Shown here: positions 1-7,063 of the stretch, piece after piece | How positions within the stretch are numbered: position 1 is the first letter of the stretch | Layout: each line of letters opens with the position of its first letter | Source: Patescibacteria group bacterium UBA6130 | Lineage (GTDB): Bacteria; Patescibacteriota; Microgenomatia; UBA12405; UBA6130 | Direction of reading: 5' to 3' | Length of the DNA stretch: 12,407 bases | Assembly: GCA_002428285.1 (NCBI GenBank) | Contig: DIVO01000056.1 | Location: forward strand, 1 to 12,407 | Position numbers and translations under genes: made by a program | The notes under the pieces: model-generated | What the model was told of the DNA's origin: nothing | The model's input: the letters and a program-made list of their open reading frames with translations, nothing else | Databases searched by the model: none

Positions 1-1011
1 CTTGATATTCGACCTAAATACCAGCGGGAATTCGTGTATAAAGACAAACAGCGAGATGCAGTCATTGATACCGTCAGAAATGGTTTCCCTTTGAATGTAA
101 TGTATTGGGTAGTGCGTGATGATAACGGATACGAAGTGCTTGATGGACAACAGCGAACTATCAGTCTTGCGCAATATGTAAATGGTGATTTTTCAGTAAT
201 TTTTAACGATAGACTTGCAATGTTTCATAATTTAACTCCAGAGGAACAAAACCAGATATTGGATTATGAACTCATGATCTATTTTTGCGAGGGCACTGAT
301 AAAGAAAGACTAGATTGGTTTCGAATTATTAATATCGCTGGAGAAAAATTAACTGATCAAGAACTGCGCAATGCTGTTTACACCGGTCCATGGCTTAGTA
401 ACGCAAAACTAAAATTTAGCAAAACCAATTGTGTTGCCTATTTACTAGCTAACGATGGCGGTTCATTGTTAACAGGCTCACCCATCAGACAAGACTATTT
501 AGAAACTGCACTTTCTTGGATAAATAGTGGTGAAATTGAAGATTACATGGCAAAACATCAACATGATGAAAATGCTGATGAGCTATGGAATTACTTCCAA
601 GATGTGATAGAGTGGGTCCGCAAGACTCTTCCCAAGTATAGAAAAGAAATGACCAGGGTAAATTGGGGCGAACTATACAATCAGTTTAAAAGTGAAAATT
701 TTGACACAGATAAGCTTGAAATAGAAATTGCTAAATTAATGCAAGACGAAGATGTAACGAAAAAATCAGGCATTTATCCATATGTACTTACCAGACAAGA
801 AAGATATTTATCCATAAGAGCCTTTAGCGACAAAATGAAGCGCGAAGCCTATGAAAGACAAAAAGGTAATTGTGTTAAGTGTGGCAAGCATTTTGAGATA
901 GAAGAAATGGAAGCTGATCATACCAAACCTTGGCATGAAGGTGGAAAAACAACTTCAGAAAATTGCCAAATGCTATGCAAACAAGACAATCGAACTAAAT
1001 CGGGTAAATAA
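1..1011 (+). CDS. DUF262-HNH endonuclease family protein, 5'-truncated
   Basis: The frame is open to base 1, where it reads LDIRPKYQREFV, the YQR motif typical of the DUF262 N-terminus. The true start therefore lies outside the window, and the GTG at 34 is an internal Val. Of 336 visible residues, the DUF262 signature DGQQR is at 48-52. A C-terminal HNH nuclease domain follows at about 289-336, with Cys291/Cys294 (CVKC), Asp306-His307, His312, Asn321, Cys326 and Asn330, and all core residues are present. DUF262 domains resemble ParB/Srx nucleotide-hydrolysing folds and occur with HNH domains in GmrSD-like type IV restriction and other phage-defence proteins. A DNA-cleaving defence role is inferred from architecture. 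It converges on the copper operon with a 33-base gap. The family call is firm; the substrate is unknown. Confidence 0.85.
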   Translation, partial: LDIRPKYQREFVYKDKQRDAVIDTVRNGFPLNVMYWVVRDDNGYEVLDGQQRTISLAQYVNGDFSVIFNDRLAMFHNLTPEEQNQILDYELMIYFCEGTDKERLDWFRIINIAGEKLTDQELRNAVYTGPWLSNAKLKFSKTNCVAYLLANDGGSLLTGSPIRQDYLETALSWINSGEIEDYMAKHQHDENADELWNYFQDVIEWVRKTLPKYRKEMTRVNWGELYNQFKSENFDTDKLEIEIAKLMQDEDVTKKSGIYPYVLTRQERYLSIRAFSDKMKREAYERQKGNCVKCGKHFEIEEMEADHTKPWHEGGKTTSENCQMLCKQDNRTKSGK

Positions 1012-1044
1012 AACAGTCTACTTTAATCCATTTATCTTCAAAGC

Positions 1045-3246
1045 TTAAGAGTATCTTCGCATTAACAGCGAATTAGTTACCACACTAACAGAAGAAAACG
1101 CCATAGCAGCAGCTGCAATTGCCGGATTTAAAAGCCAACCTGTAATTGGGAATAAAATTCCAGCGGCAATCGGGATACCTATTAAATTATAAATAAACGC
1201 CCAAAAAAGGTTTTGTTTAATTTTTCTTAAGGTATATCTGCTAATTTTTATAGCTTCAGCCACATCCAGCAAATCATCTTTTATCAAAACGATCTCCCCT
1301 GTTTCAATAGCAATATCTGTCCCAGACCCCAAGGCGATACCCAAATCTGCCTGAGCTAGTGCCGGAGCATCATTAATACCATCTCCTACCATGGCAACAT
1401 TTTTACCCTCTGATTGCAGTTTTTTAATTTCACTGGCTTTTTGTTTTGGCAGAACTTCGGCCAGAACATAGTCTATGCCGACTTTTTTGGCAATAACTTC
1501 TCCTACTGTTTTATTATCTCCTGTTATCAGGGCGGTATTTAAACCCATTTTTTCCAACTTTTCTACAGCTTTTCGGGAACTTGATTTAAGCTGATCCGCA
1601 ATAGAGATAATACCGGCAATCCCCCCGTCAACCGATAGTATCACTACCGTTTGCCCTTGTTTTTCCAGCTCCTTAGCCTGCTTATCAATTTCTTTAATAT
1701 TTATTCCTGTTTCTTTTAGTAGTCCTCTGGTACCAACCAACACTTTCCTGCCTTCAATTTCACCACTTACTCCCTTGCCTGGTATGGCCAGGAAGTTTTT
1801 AACCATTAAAGACCTTATTCCTTGTTCTTTGGCTTTTTCTACAACTGCTTTAGCTAGGGGATGTTCGGACTTCTCCTCCAACGACAGGGAGAGCTGTAAT
1901 ATATCCTTCTTTTTCATACCCACCTCAACTACCCCCTGAACCTCTGGTCTTCCTTCAGTCAAGGTGCCGGTCTTGTCAAAAACGACCATATTGATTTTTT
2001 CTGCCAATTCCAATGCCCGGCTACTTTTAATAAGTATGCCTTTGTTGGCTGCAATTCCTGAACCCATCATTACCGCAGTTGGAGTCGCCAAACCCAAAGC
2101 GCAAGGACAAGCAATAATCAAGACAGATACAAAAGTTATAATAGCAAAAGAAAAAGAGTATCCAATAGTTAGCCAAAAAAGCAGAGAAGTAATGGCAACA
2201 ACCATTACAGCAGGAACAAAATAGAATGAAACTTTATCCGCCAGTTGTTGAATAGGTGCTTTTGAATTCATCGCCTCTTCAACAACTTTTATTATTTGAG
2301 CAAGCATTGTTTCTTCTCCAACCTTAGCAACTTCAATGGTCAAAGAGCCTGTTTGGTTGATAGTTGCCCCTATCACCTTATCACTCTCATTCTTTTCCAC
2401 CGGAATACTTTCCCCGGTGATCATTTTTTCATCTACAGATGAATAGCCTTCTATAATGATTCCATCTATAGGTATTTTTTCCCCCGGTTTCACCAACACG
2501 ATATCCCCTTTTTTAAGTTTATTTACAGAAACCAAAACCTGCTTGCCGTTTTTTATCAAAGTTGCCTTCTTGGGCTGAAGATTTATTAAACTTTTTATCG
2601 CCTGACTAGTTTTCCCCTTAGTTACCTCCTCTAAATACTTGCCTAAAGAAACGAAAATTAAGATAAAAGCAGCGCTTTCAAAATATAATTCCGGTAACGG
2701 TACTTTGATAAAAAGAAAAGCCGCTACTCCCAGTAAACTATATAAATAGGCTGTCAGAGTGCCAACGGCCACCAATGAATCCATATTAGGAGAAAGAGAA
2801 ATAAGATTTGATATCCCGGACTTATAGAGAGAAAGATTAAACAAGAGAATTAAACTACAAAGCAGTATTTGAAATCCGAAATTTAGAGGTGAATCCAAAG
2901 CAGGAGAGGGCAAACTAAAAATCATACCCATGGATAAATATAAAAGCGGGATACCCAATGCAAGAGAAGCAAAAAAGTTGGTTTTTTTTATCTTTCCAAA
3001 ATGAGAATGATCCTCAGAGATTGAGTTATTTTCACCCATATAATATCCCTGTTTTTTAACTACCATCTCTATGTCGTTAATCGTTACCTTTTTAGAATCA
3101 TACTCAATGCTTACTTTTTCTGATGCATAATTAACGCCTGCCTGCTTGACTCCAGGGATTTTTTTCAAAGCATCTTCAATTCTTACCGCACAAGAAGCGC
3201 AATGCATCCCTCCGATATTAAGCCTGATTTTCTTGAACCTATCCAT
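1045..3246 (-). CDS. copA: Copper-exporting P1B-type ATPase CopA
   Basis: This 733-residue heavy-metal ATPase pumps Cu(I) out across the cytoplasmic membrane. It has one N-terminal HMA domain (GGMHCASC, Cys16/Cys19). The family order follows: membrane helices from about 90 to 205, actuator TGES 277-280, the metal-site CPC 380-382, phosphorylation loop DKTGT with Asp424, HP at 462-463 in the nucleotide domain, and GDGIND 621-626. The last two helices carry YN 686-687 and MxxSS (Met715, Ser718, Ser719). CPC with YN and MxxSS is the Cu(I)/Ag(I) subgroup signature, which separates it from Zn/Cd pumps. Its ATG overlaps the upstream stop by one base (TAATG), so translation is probably coupled. It is the last gene of the csoR operon. 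No lesion is seen. Confidence 0.95.
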   Translation of the reverse strand: MDRFKKIRLNIGGMHCASCAVRIEDALKKIPGVKQAGVNYASEKVSIEYDSKKVTINDIEMVVKKQGYYMGENNSISEDHSHFGKIKKTNFFASLALGIPLLYLSMGMIFSLPSPALDSPLNFGFQILLCSLILLFNLSLYKSGISNLISLSPNMDSLVAVGTLTAYLYSLLGVAAFLFIKVPLPELYFESAAFILIFVSLGKYLEEVTKGKTSQAIKSLINLQPKKATLIKNGKQVLVSVNKLKKGDIVLVKPGEKIPIDGIIIEGYSSVDEKMITGESIPVEKNESDKVIGATINQTGSLTIEVAKVGEETMLAQIIKVVEEAMNSKAPIQQLADKVSFYFVPAVMVVAITSLLFWLTIGYSFSFAIITFVSVLIIACPCALGLATPTAVMMGSGIAANKGILIKSSRALELAEKINMVVFDKTGTLTEGRPEVQGVVEVGMKKKDILQLSLSLEEKSEHPLAKAVVEKAKEQGIRSLMVKNFLAIPGKGVSGEIEGRKVLVGTRGLLKETGINIKEIDKQAKELEKQGQTVVILSVDGGIAGIISIADQLKSSSRKAVEKLEKMGLNTALITGDNKTVGEVIAKKVGIDYVLAEVLPKQKASEIKKLQSEGKNVAMVGDGINDAPALAQADLGIALGSGTDIAIETGEIVLIKDDLLDVAEAIKISRYTLRKIKQNLFWAFIYNLIGIPIAAGILFPITGWLLNPAIAAAAMAFSSVSVVTNSLLMRRYS

Positions 3247-4646
3247 TACTCACAATCCTGCTCATTTGAATTACTAACGTCGCATACACCCTCCACTTCC
3301 ACTACATCAATAGTTCCCGAGACCATTCCCATCCAACAACTAAATTTATATCTGCCAGGAATAGTGGGAGTAAATTCTCTTATAGAAGTTTCACCTGGTG
3401 TAAGTTTAATCTCTCCGGGAAAAAGACTTCTGGAAATAACAGCATTAGTACATCCGCTGCTGCCTGTATCTGTTATTTCCCAGCGGACAGGCATATTCGC
3501 CCTTACTTTAAAATAGCTGGGACCATATCCAGAAGAATTGGCAGTCATTCTAATCACCTGTTTGCCGTCAATAATTTGAGGAAGATCGTCCTCATTAATA
3601 TCAATAGATTTTGGAGCGTCTAAGTTTGCAAAACTCCTGATTCCCAGCACATTAAGCTGAGCATTTAGGTTATATAGAGAGAAAAATATTACCAAAATAC
3701 CCGCAACTTTTAGAAAACTCTCCGACCATCTCTTGCTCCGCGAGAGCTTAAAACTAGAAAAGGTTATTAATAAAAGTGCTGGCATTGTGCCTAAGGCAAA
3801 AACAAACATAATCAAAGAGGAATAAATTGGACTCCCGGCCAAAAGAGCCAATCCCTGGGCGGTTACAGTAAAACCACAAGGTAGAAAAAAACTTGCCGCT
3901 CCCATAGCAAAAGGCATAAAACCTCCCTTTAAATTATTTTCATAAGCTACATAGCGAGTTATCTTTTTAGGCATTGAGATTTTGAATCTCTCCAGAGCTT
4001 TTACACCCAACATTTGCAACGCTAACATTATCATAATAAGAGAAATAACAAATATGAAAACTGAAGAAAATAGAGGGGACACACTAAATGCGCTTCCGAT
4101 TACTCCCAATATAGATCCAAAAAAAGCATAACCAACCAAGCGACCAACATTAAACAGTAACCCTGGAATATATCCAGTTTTTATAGTGATGTGTTTTTCT
4201 GTCCATTGCTTGGACATAGACAAAATCAAACCTCCAACCAAAGCAGAGCAAGTGGAGAAACCGGCTAAAATTCCAAATATGAAAAAGGCTGGTAAAGTTG
4301 AACTGGATGTTACATTAAATATCGAGGTAAGACCGGCCTTATTTAATAACAAGAAAGCGACGATCACTGTTAATGAAATCAGGGTAATTTTCAACCAATC
4401 TGTTGTTAAATAATTAAACGCTGATATACCTGAAGATATGCGACTAAACTCATAGCCTTCGCTTTCAAATATTTTGTTTAATTTGCTTAGCTTCGGCTTT
4501 TTTCCTGAATAATATATCTTAACTTCATTTTTATCTAGAGATGCTTCAACCGACTCAATTCCCTTTTCTTCCAATAATCTTTTCTCGATACTTAATTCGC
4601 AGGAGACACAGTGCAGTCCTTCAACTGTATAAGATATTTCTTTCAT
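3246..4646 (-). CDS. HMA - TauE/SafE-like membrane - cupredoxin fusion protein
   Basis: This 466-residue protein has three parts. Residues 1-70 are an HMA metal-binding domain (LHCVSC, Cys13/Cys16). Residues about 85-335 are a multi-helix membrane region of the sulfite-exporter TauE/SafE (DsbD_2-like) type, with one Cys in each repeat half, STC (Cys133) and LPC (Cys257). Residues about 360-450 are a cupredoxin-like beta domain. Its likely metal ligands are Cys399, Cys437, Met439 and Met441 (CWMGM), sulfur ligands rather than the Cys/His set of type 1 copper sites, which suggests Cu(I) binding. The fusion is known in copper clusters, but its mechanism is poorly defined; moving Cu(I) across the membrane, or redox handling of it, is inferred. 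It lies 18 bases after csoR and its stop overlaps the copA start. No Shine-Dalgarno precedes the ATG, so coupled translation is likely. Confidence 0.85.
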   Translation of the reverse strand: MKEISYTVEGLHCVSCELSIEKRLLEEKGIESVEASLDKNEVKIYYSGKKPKLSKLNKIFESEGYEFSRISSGISAFNYLTTDWLKITLISLTVIVAFLLLNKAGLTSIFNVTSSSTLPAFFIFGILAGFSTCSALVGGLILSMSKQWTEKHITIKTGYIPGLLFNVGRLVGYAFFGSILGVIGSAFSVSPLFSSVFIFVISLIMIMLALQMLGVKALERFKISMPKKITRYVAYENNLKGGFMPFAMGAASFFLPCGFTVTAQGLALLAGSPIYSSLIMFVFALGTMPALLLITFSSFKLSRSKRWSESFLKVAGILVIFFSLYNLNAQLNVLGIRSFANLDAPKSIDINEDDLPQIIDGKQVIRMTANSSGYGPSYFKVRANMPVRWEITDTGSSGCTNAVISRSLFPGEIKLTPGETSIREFTPTIPGRYKFSCWMGMVSGTIDVVEVEGVCDVSNSNEQDCE

Positions 4647-4664
4647 TTTTTGAGGTCGCGTAGT

Positions 4665-4937
4665 TCACTTATAAAATAAATTAGTAACTGCAAGTATTTC
4701 CTGAGTCATTCTTTCTTTTTTAGCCTTATTATTTGTGTCCATTGCTACTTTAAAACAAGTATTAAGATGGTTTTCCATTAGTTTTTGATGAGAAGATTTT
4801 AAAAGACCTATGACAGCCAAATTTTGCTGCATAATATCAATGCAATATTCTCCTTTTTCCGTCATCTCAATAACTTTGCCGATATGGCTTTGGGCTTTTT
4901 TAAAATTTAATAAAGCCTTTTCTCTATTGTCTTTCAT
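4665..4937 (-). CDS. csoR: CsoR-family copper-sensing transcriptional repressor
   Basis: This 90-residue all-helical DUF156/CsoR-family repressor has the Cu(I) ligand triad Cys32, His57, Cys61 (EYCIDIM and ENHLNTC), equivalent to Cys36/His61/Cys65 of Mycobacterium tuberculosis CsoR. The C-H-C set favours Cu(I) over the nickel (RcnR) or formaldehyde (FrmR) branches. I start at the ATG at 4937 because GGAGGT ends four bases upstream. An in-frame GTG at 4949 would add four residues but lies on top of that ribosome binding site. It is first in an operon with the HMA/cupredoxin fusion and copA, so it should repress its own operon and release DNA on binding copper. Its TGA is one of the stops arguing against TGA recoding. 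Confidence 0.92.
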   Translation of the reverse strand: MKDNREKALLNFKKAQSHIGKVIEMTEKGEYCIDIMQQNLAVIGLLKSSHQKLMENHLNTCFKVAMDTNNKAKKERMTQEILAVTNLFYK

Positions 4938-4940
4938 AAT

Positions 4941-4957
4941 TACCTCCACCTGGGGTA
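4941..4957 (-). promoter_or_regulatory. Candidate CsoR operator overlapping the csoR ribosome binding site
   Basis: On the minus strand the 17 bases TACCCCAGGTGGAGGTA form an imperfect inverted repeat with TACC/GGTA ends and a C/G-rich interior, the general form of CsoR-family operators. This is a GC-rich island in very AT-rich DNA, between the predicted transcription start (about 4970) and the start codon. The right arm includes the GGAGGT ribosome binding site, so repressor bound here would block transcription. Only about 5 of 8 half-site positions pair, so the call rests mainly on location and end bases. Confidence 0.5.
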
Positions 4958-5295
4958 TAGGTCAAATAATAGATTAATAATATATCTTATTTGTGAAAAA
5001 TGCAAGGAATATTTCGATAATTATCTTGGAGATTGAAAAAAGTTGCTGACCTTTATCAATAAAGCCAGTCATAAACTCTTATAACACTTTAAGCCGATAA
5101 GAAGTATTGTTTCGACTATTTATTAATGTAACATTTTTGCTGTCAAAAACATATTTTTATAATAAAAATGCCCTGGAATTTTATTTAAGATAAAAATGTG
5201 AAAAATAAAATCTCCGCAGATTTATTATTACGTAATTATAAAAGTTTTAGAAAAATAGGAGATGTTGTTTCGGAAGAAGCAGAAGTAAAATATAA
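4958..5295. other. Intergenic stretch between csoR and the small membrane protein gene
   Basis: This AT-rich gap holds the csoR operon promoter at its left end. An AT-only inverted repeat, ATTTTTAT/ATAAAAAT, lies near 5152-5168. A 44-codon plus-strand frame opens with GTG at 5198 and runs to TAG at 5330-5332, with no Shine-Dalgarno, and overlaps the end of the opposite gene. No RNA gene or mobile element is recognisable. Confidence 0.5.
4977..5005 (-). promoter_or_regulatory. Predicted promoter of the csoR-copA operon
   Basis: On the minus strand, TTGCAT (5000-5005) is followed after 17 bases by TATTAT (4977-4982), five of six matches to the -10 consensus. The predicted start is near 4970, just upstream of the candidate operator, with a leader of about 33 bases. 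No other good promoter is seen within the operon. Confidence 0.5.
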
Positions 5296-5601
5296 TTACT
5301 CACAAATAAAACTTCCTCCTAACCCACTGTAGTAAATTAGATCACCATCTTCATCATATGCCGATAAGCCAACTTTTTGGCTAGATCCAGGACAACAATC
5401 CTCATTTCTAAATATATTTCCACCTTTTCCTTTTTTAAGACATAAACCTTCTCCTCTTATCAAATGACTGATGGAATAACGTGAATACCGTTTAACAACG
5501 GCTAGTGGTGACCCCCAGAAAAAATAAAAGACTATATAAGAAAATGCCACAAAGATTACCAACATTATAATCTTAAATGAGTTGCTAGCCCTTATCTTCA
5601 T
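5296..5601 (-). CDS. Small membrane-anchored cysteine-containing protein, unknown function
   Basis: This 101-residue protein has a basic N-terminus and one strongly hydrophobic segment at about 10-29, consistent with a signal anchor placing the rest outside the membrane. The outer part has Cys54, the pair Cys69-Cys70 and Cys100, in a pattern GEGLCLKKGK...EDCCPGS...FIC. I recall similar C...G...CCxG motifs in small exported Patescibacteria proteins, but cannot check this here. The even number of Cys residues suggests two disulfides. No Shine-Dalgarno precedes the ATG at 5601; Met13 is an alternative start but would shorten the anchor. The gene sits alone between the copper operon and the rlmN-derived repeats. 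It is probably real given its coherent topology; no function can be assigned. Confidence 0.6.
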   Translation of the reverse strand: MKIRASNSFKIIMLVIFVAFSYIVFYFFWGSPLAVVKRYSRYSISHLIRGEGLCLKKGKGGNIFRNEDCCPGSSQKVGLSAYDEDGDLIYYSGLGGSFICE

Positions 5602-5684
5602 TTCGAAAGTGGAAACGTTTTAGATGAACACAGCTTAATTGACATAAAAATAATTTAACATAAAAGAATAAAAGAATATAAGAT

Positions 5685-5860
5685 TTAAATTGCCAACTGT
5701 CCACAGGCCGCTTTAAATTGAAAACAAAAGCAGAATATAATCCTTACTCTGTGGCAAGTTGTCCACAAGCGGCTTTTACTTGAAAATCAAAAGCAGGATT
5801 CTTATTTTGTTGCCAATTGTCCACAAGCTGCTTTTAATTAACAATAAAAGCGGAAATATA
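5685..5860 (-). repeat. Tandem array of three ~59-bp copies of the rlmN 3' end
   Basis: Read on the minus strand directly after the rlmN stop, three head-to-tail units lie at 5802-5860, 5744-5801 and 5685-5743 (59, 58 and 59 bases). Each ends with codons for KAACGQL and then ATK, ATE or AI, and a TAA stop; the real gene ends KAACGQLVVE. Differences in the shared codons are mostly synonymous: Ala GCA/GCC/GCG, Gln CAA/CAG, Leu TTG/CTT/CTC. Upstream of KAACGQL the units do not match the gene. They share an inverted repeat GCTTTT (GCTTT core)...AAAGC about 10 bases apart. No start codon or full gene accompanies any unit. They could be attachment-site scars, remnants of lost rlmN alleles, or a protein-binding array (each holds a DnaA-box-like sequence). 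Confidence 0.85.
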
Positions 5861-6862
5861 TTACTCTACTACGAGCTGTCCACAAGCTGCTTTTATCTCT
5901 TCTCCTAAGTTTCTTCTTATTGTAAATTGAATATTTAACTTTTTTAATTCTTTTATAAATCGGTCTTTTCTTTGTTTTGTTGTCGGCTGTAGATTAGAAT
6001 TCGTGGGATTAAGGTCAATAATATTGAGGTGAAACAGTTTTTCATTGCCAAAAAGTTTTTTTATCTCCCTTGCGTCTTTTTCCGAGTCATTGAAATCTTT
6101 AATGAGAGCATACTCAAAAAACAGCTTATGTCTGGTCCTATTTACATACCCCCTAGACATTCTAAAAAGATCTCCAAGGAGGTATTTGCTGGCAACTGGT
6201 ATCATTCTCTCTCTTTCATTTTGGAAGGGGCTGTGAAGAGAGATGGCAAGATTAATCTGATCTGAAAATGGCACTAACTCCCTAATCTTTGGGGTAATAC
6301 CAACAGTTGATATAGTAATGTTTCTCTGTCCTATACCTAATCCGTCGGGACTATTTATTATTTCTATTGCCTTTTTGACTTCTTCCCAATTTAAAAACGG
6401 CTCGCCCATTCCCATAAAAACAACTCTTGAAACTCTCTTGCCTTCTTTTTTTAATTTTTGGTTCCAATACGTAATTTGGTCAACTATCTCTTCGCTTTTT
6501 AAATTTCTCTTAAAGCCCATACTGCCAGTAGCACAAAACAGACAACCCACAGGACAGCCAACCATTACAGAGATGCACGCAGTAATCCATGATTTATACC
6601 TCATTAAAACGGTTTCTGTTTTTAAATCATCGGAGAGTTTTAATAGTGCCTTAGAAACATCCTTGTCTGTTAACAATTTTTCTTCATCAACCGAAAGCCA
6701 AGGAAACTTAATTTTTAAATCTTCTCTTAGAGATAAAGACAGGGTGGTAACTTGATCCCATCCCGAAAGAGCTTCTTGATAATGGGCATATCTTATTTGT
6801 TTAAGCCTAAAATCAGGAATATTATTTTGTTTTAAATAGTTTTGAAGTTTTATAAAATTCAT
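5861..6862 (-). CDS. rlmN: Dual-specificity RNA methyltransferase RlmN
   Basis: This 333-residue radical SAM enzyme forms 2-methyladenosine at A2503 of 23S rRNA and, in many bacteria, at A37 of some tRNAs. Residues 103-110 (CPVGCLFC) form the CxxxCxxC cluster motif. GMGEP 151-155 is the SAM-binding region. Cys96 and Cys327 match E. coli Cys118 and Cys355, the pair used in methyl transfer. The C-terminus IKAACGQLVVE carries Cys327, so the last ten residues are essential. Those same bases are copied three times just downstream. The ATG at 6862 lacks a Shine-Dalgarno, but the MNFIKLQNYL start fits the usual accessory-domain start. It appears monocistronic, with its own promoter. Confidence 0.95.
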   Translation of the reverse strand: MNFIKLQNYLKQNNIPDFRLKQIRYAHYQEALSGWDQVTTLSLSLREDLKIKFPWLSVDEEKLLTDKDVSKALLKLSDDLKTETVLMRYKSWITACISVMVGCPVGCLFCATGSMGFKRNLKSEEIVDQITYWNQKLKKEGKRVSRVVFMGMGEPFLNWEEVKKAIEIINSPDGLGIGQRNITISTVGITPKIRELVPFSDQINLAISLHSPFQNERERMIPVASKYLLGDLFRMSRGYVNRTRHKLFFEYALIKDFNDSEKDAREIKKLFGNEKLFHLNIIDLNPTNSNLQPTTKQRKDRFIKELKKLNIQFTIRRNLGEEIKAACGQLVVE

Positions 6863-6889
6863 TTTTTAAATTAATTAGAAGCCTTACTA

Positions 6890-6918
6890 AATGTAAAAGA
6901 TTAAAAAGGATCAGGCAA
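6890..6918 (-). promoter_or_regulatory. rlmN: Possible rlmN promoter
   Basis: On the minus strand, TTGCCT (6913-6918) and TACATT (6890-6895) are 17 bases apart, each matching consensus at four of six bases. The predicted start near 6883 gives a leader of about 20 bases. The site lies downstream of the 6972-7010 hairpin, consistent with rlmN being transcribed independently. Confidence 0.35.
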
Positions 6919-6971
6919 GAGGATGAATTCTTACATATTTCTATTTTATCCAATCTTTAGGAGAACATAAC

Positions 6972-7010
6972 AAAAGGGGTGATGAGCCTGCCCCTCTCAC
7001 CACCCCTTTT
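6972..7010 (-). terminator. Strong hairpin, probable minus-strand terminator
   Basis: Arms 6972-6986 (AAAAGGGGTGATGAG) and 6996-7010 (CTCACCACCCCTTTT) pair over 15 positions around a 9-base loop. The single imperfect position is A-C if the plus strand is transcribed but G-U if the minus strand is, so the stem is continuous only in minus-strand RNA. There it ends in CCCCTTTTG, an intrinsic-terminator form although the T-run is short. It would end a transcript from the promoter at 7354-7383 before rlmN. Confidence 0.6.
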
Positions 7011-7024
7011 CTTACAGAAAGCTC

Positions 7025-7054
7025 TTGACTTTCTTACTAAAAAAATATTATCAT
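7025..7054 (+). promoter_or_regulatory. Possible plus-strand promoter before the 7064-7129 hairpin
   Basis: TTGACT (7025-7030) and TATCAT (7049-7054) are 18 bases apart, each five of six to consensus. Start would be near 7061, immediately before the hairpin, giving an RNA of about 70 bases. No plus-strand gene follows. Confidence 0.35.
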
Positions 7055-7063
7055 TAACAGTAT

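Noticed and set aside
34..36. GTG as start codon of the DUF262-HNH gene
   Set aside because: The frame is open upstream and already encodes the family's YQR motif, so the gene begins outside the window.
3202..3516. 104-codon plus-strand open frame
   Set aside because: Antisense to the copA start and cupredoxin domain, both of which are clearly coding.
4947..4949. GTG as start codon of csoR
   Set aside because: It overlaps the GGAGGT that is ideally placed for the ATG at 4937.
5198..5332. 44-codon plus-strand frame starting at GTG
   Set aside because: No Shine-Dalgarno, no recognisable domain, and its end overlaps the opposite small membrane protein gene; kept only as a note.
5685..5884. 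Could the regularly spaced repeats be a CRISPR array?
   Set aside because: The units are directly adjacent, diverged, and mostly differ at synonymous codon positions; there are no unique spacers and no cas gene nearby.
6318..6755. 145-codon plus-strand open frame
   Set aside because: It lies entirely antisense within rlmN, whose motifs are complete; no domain is recognisable in it.
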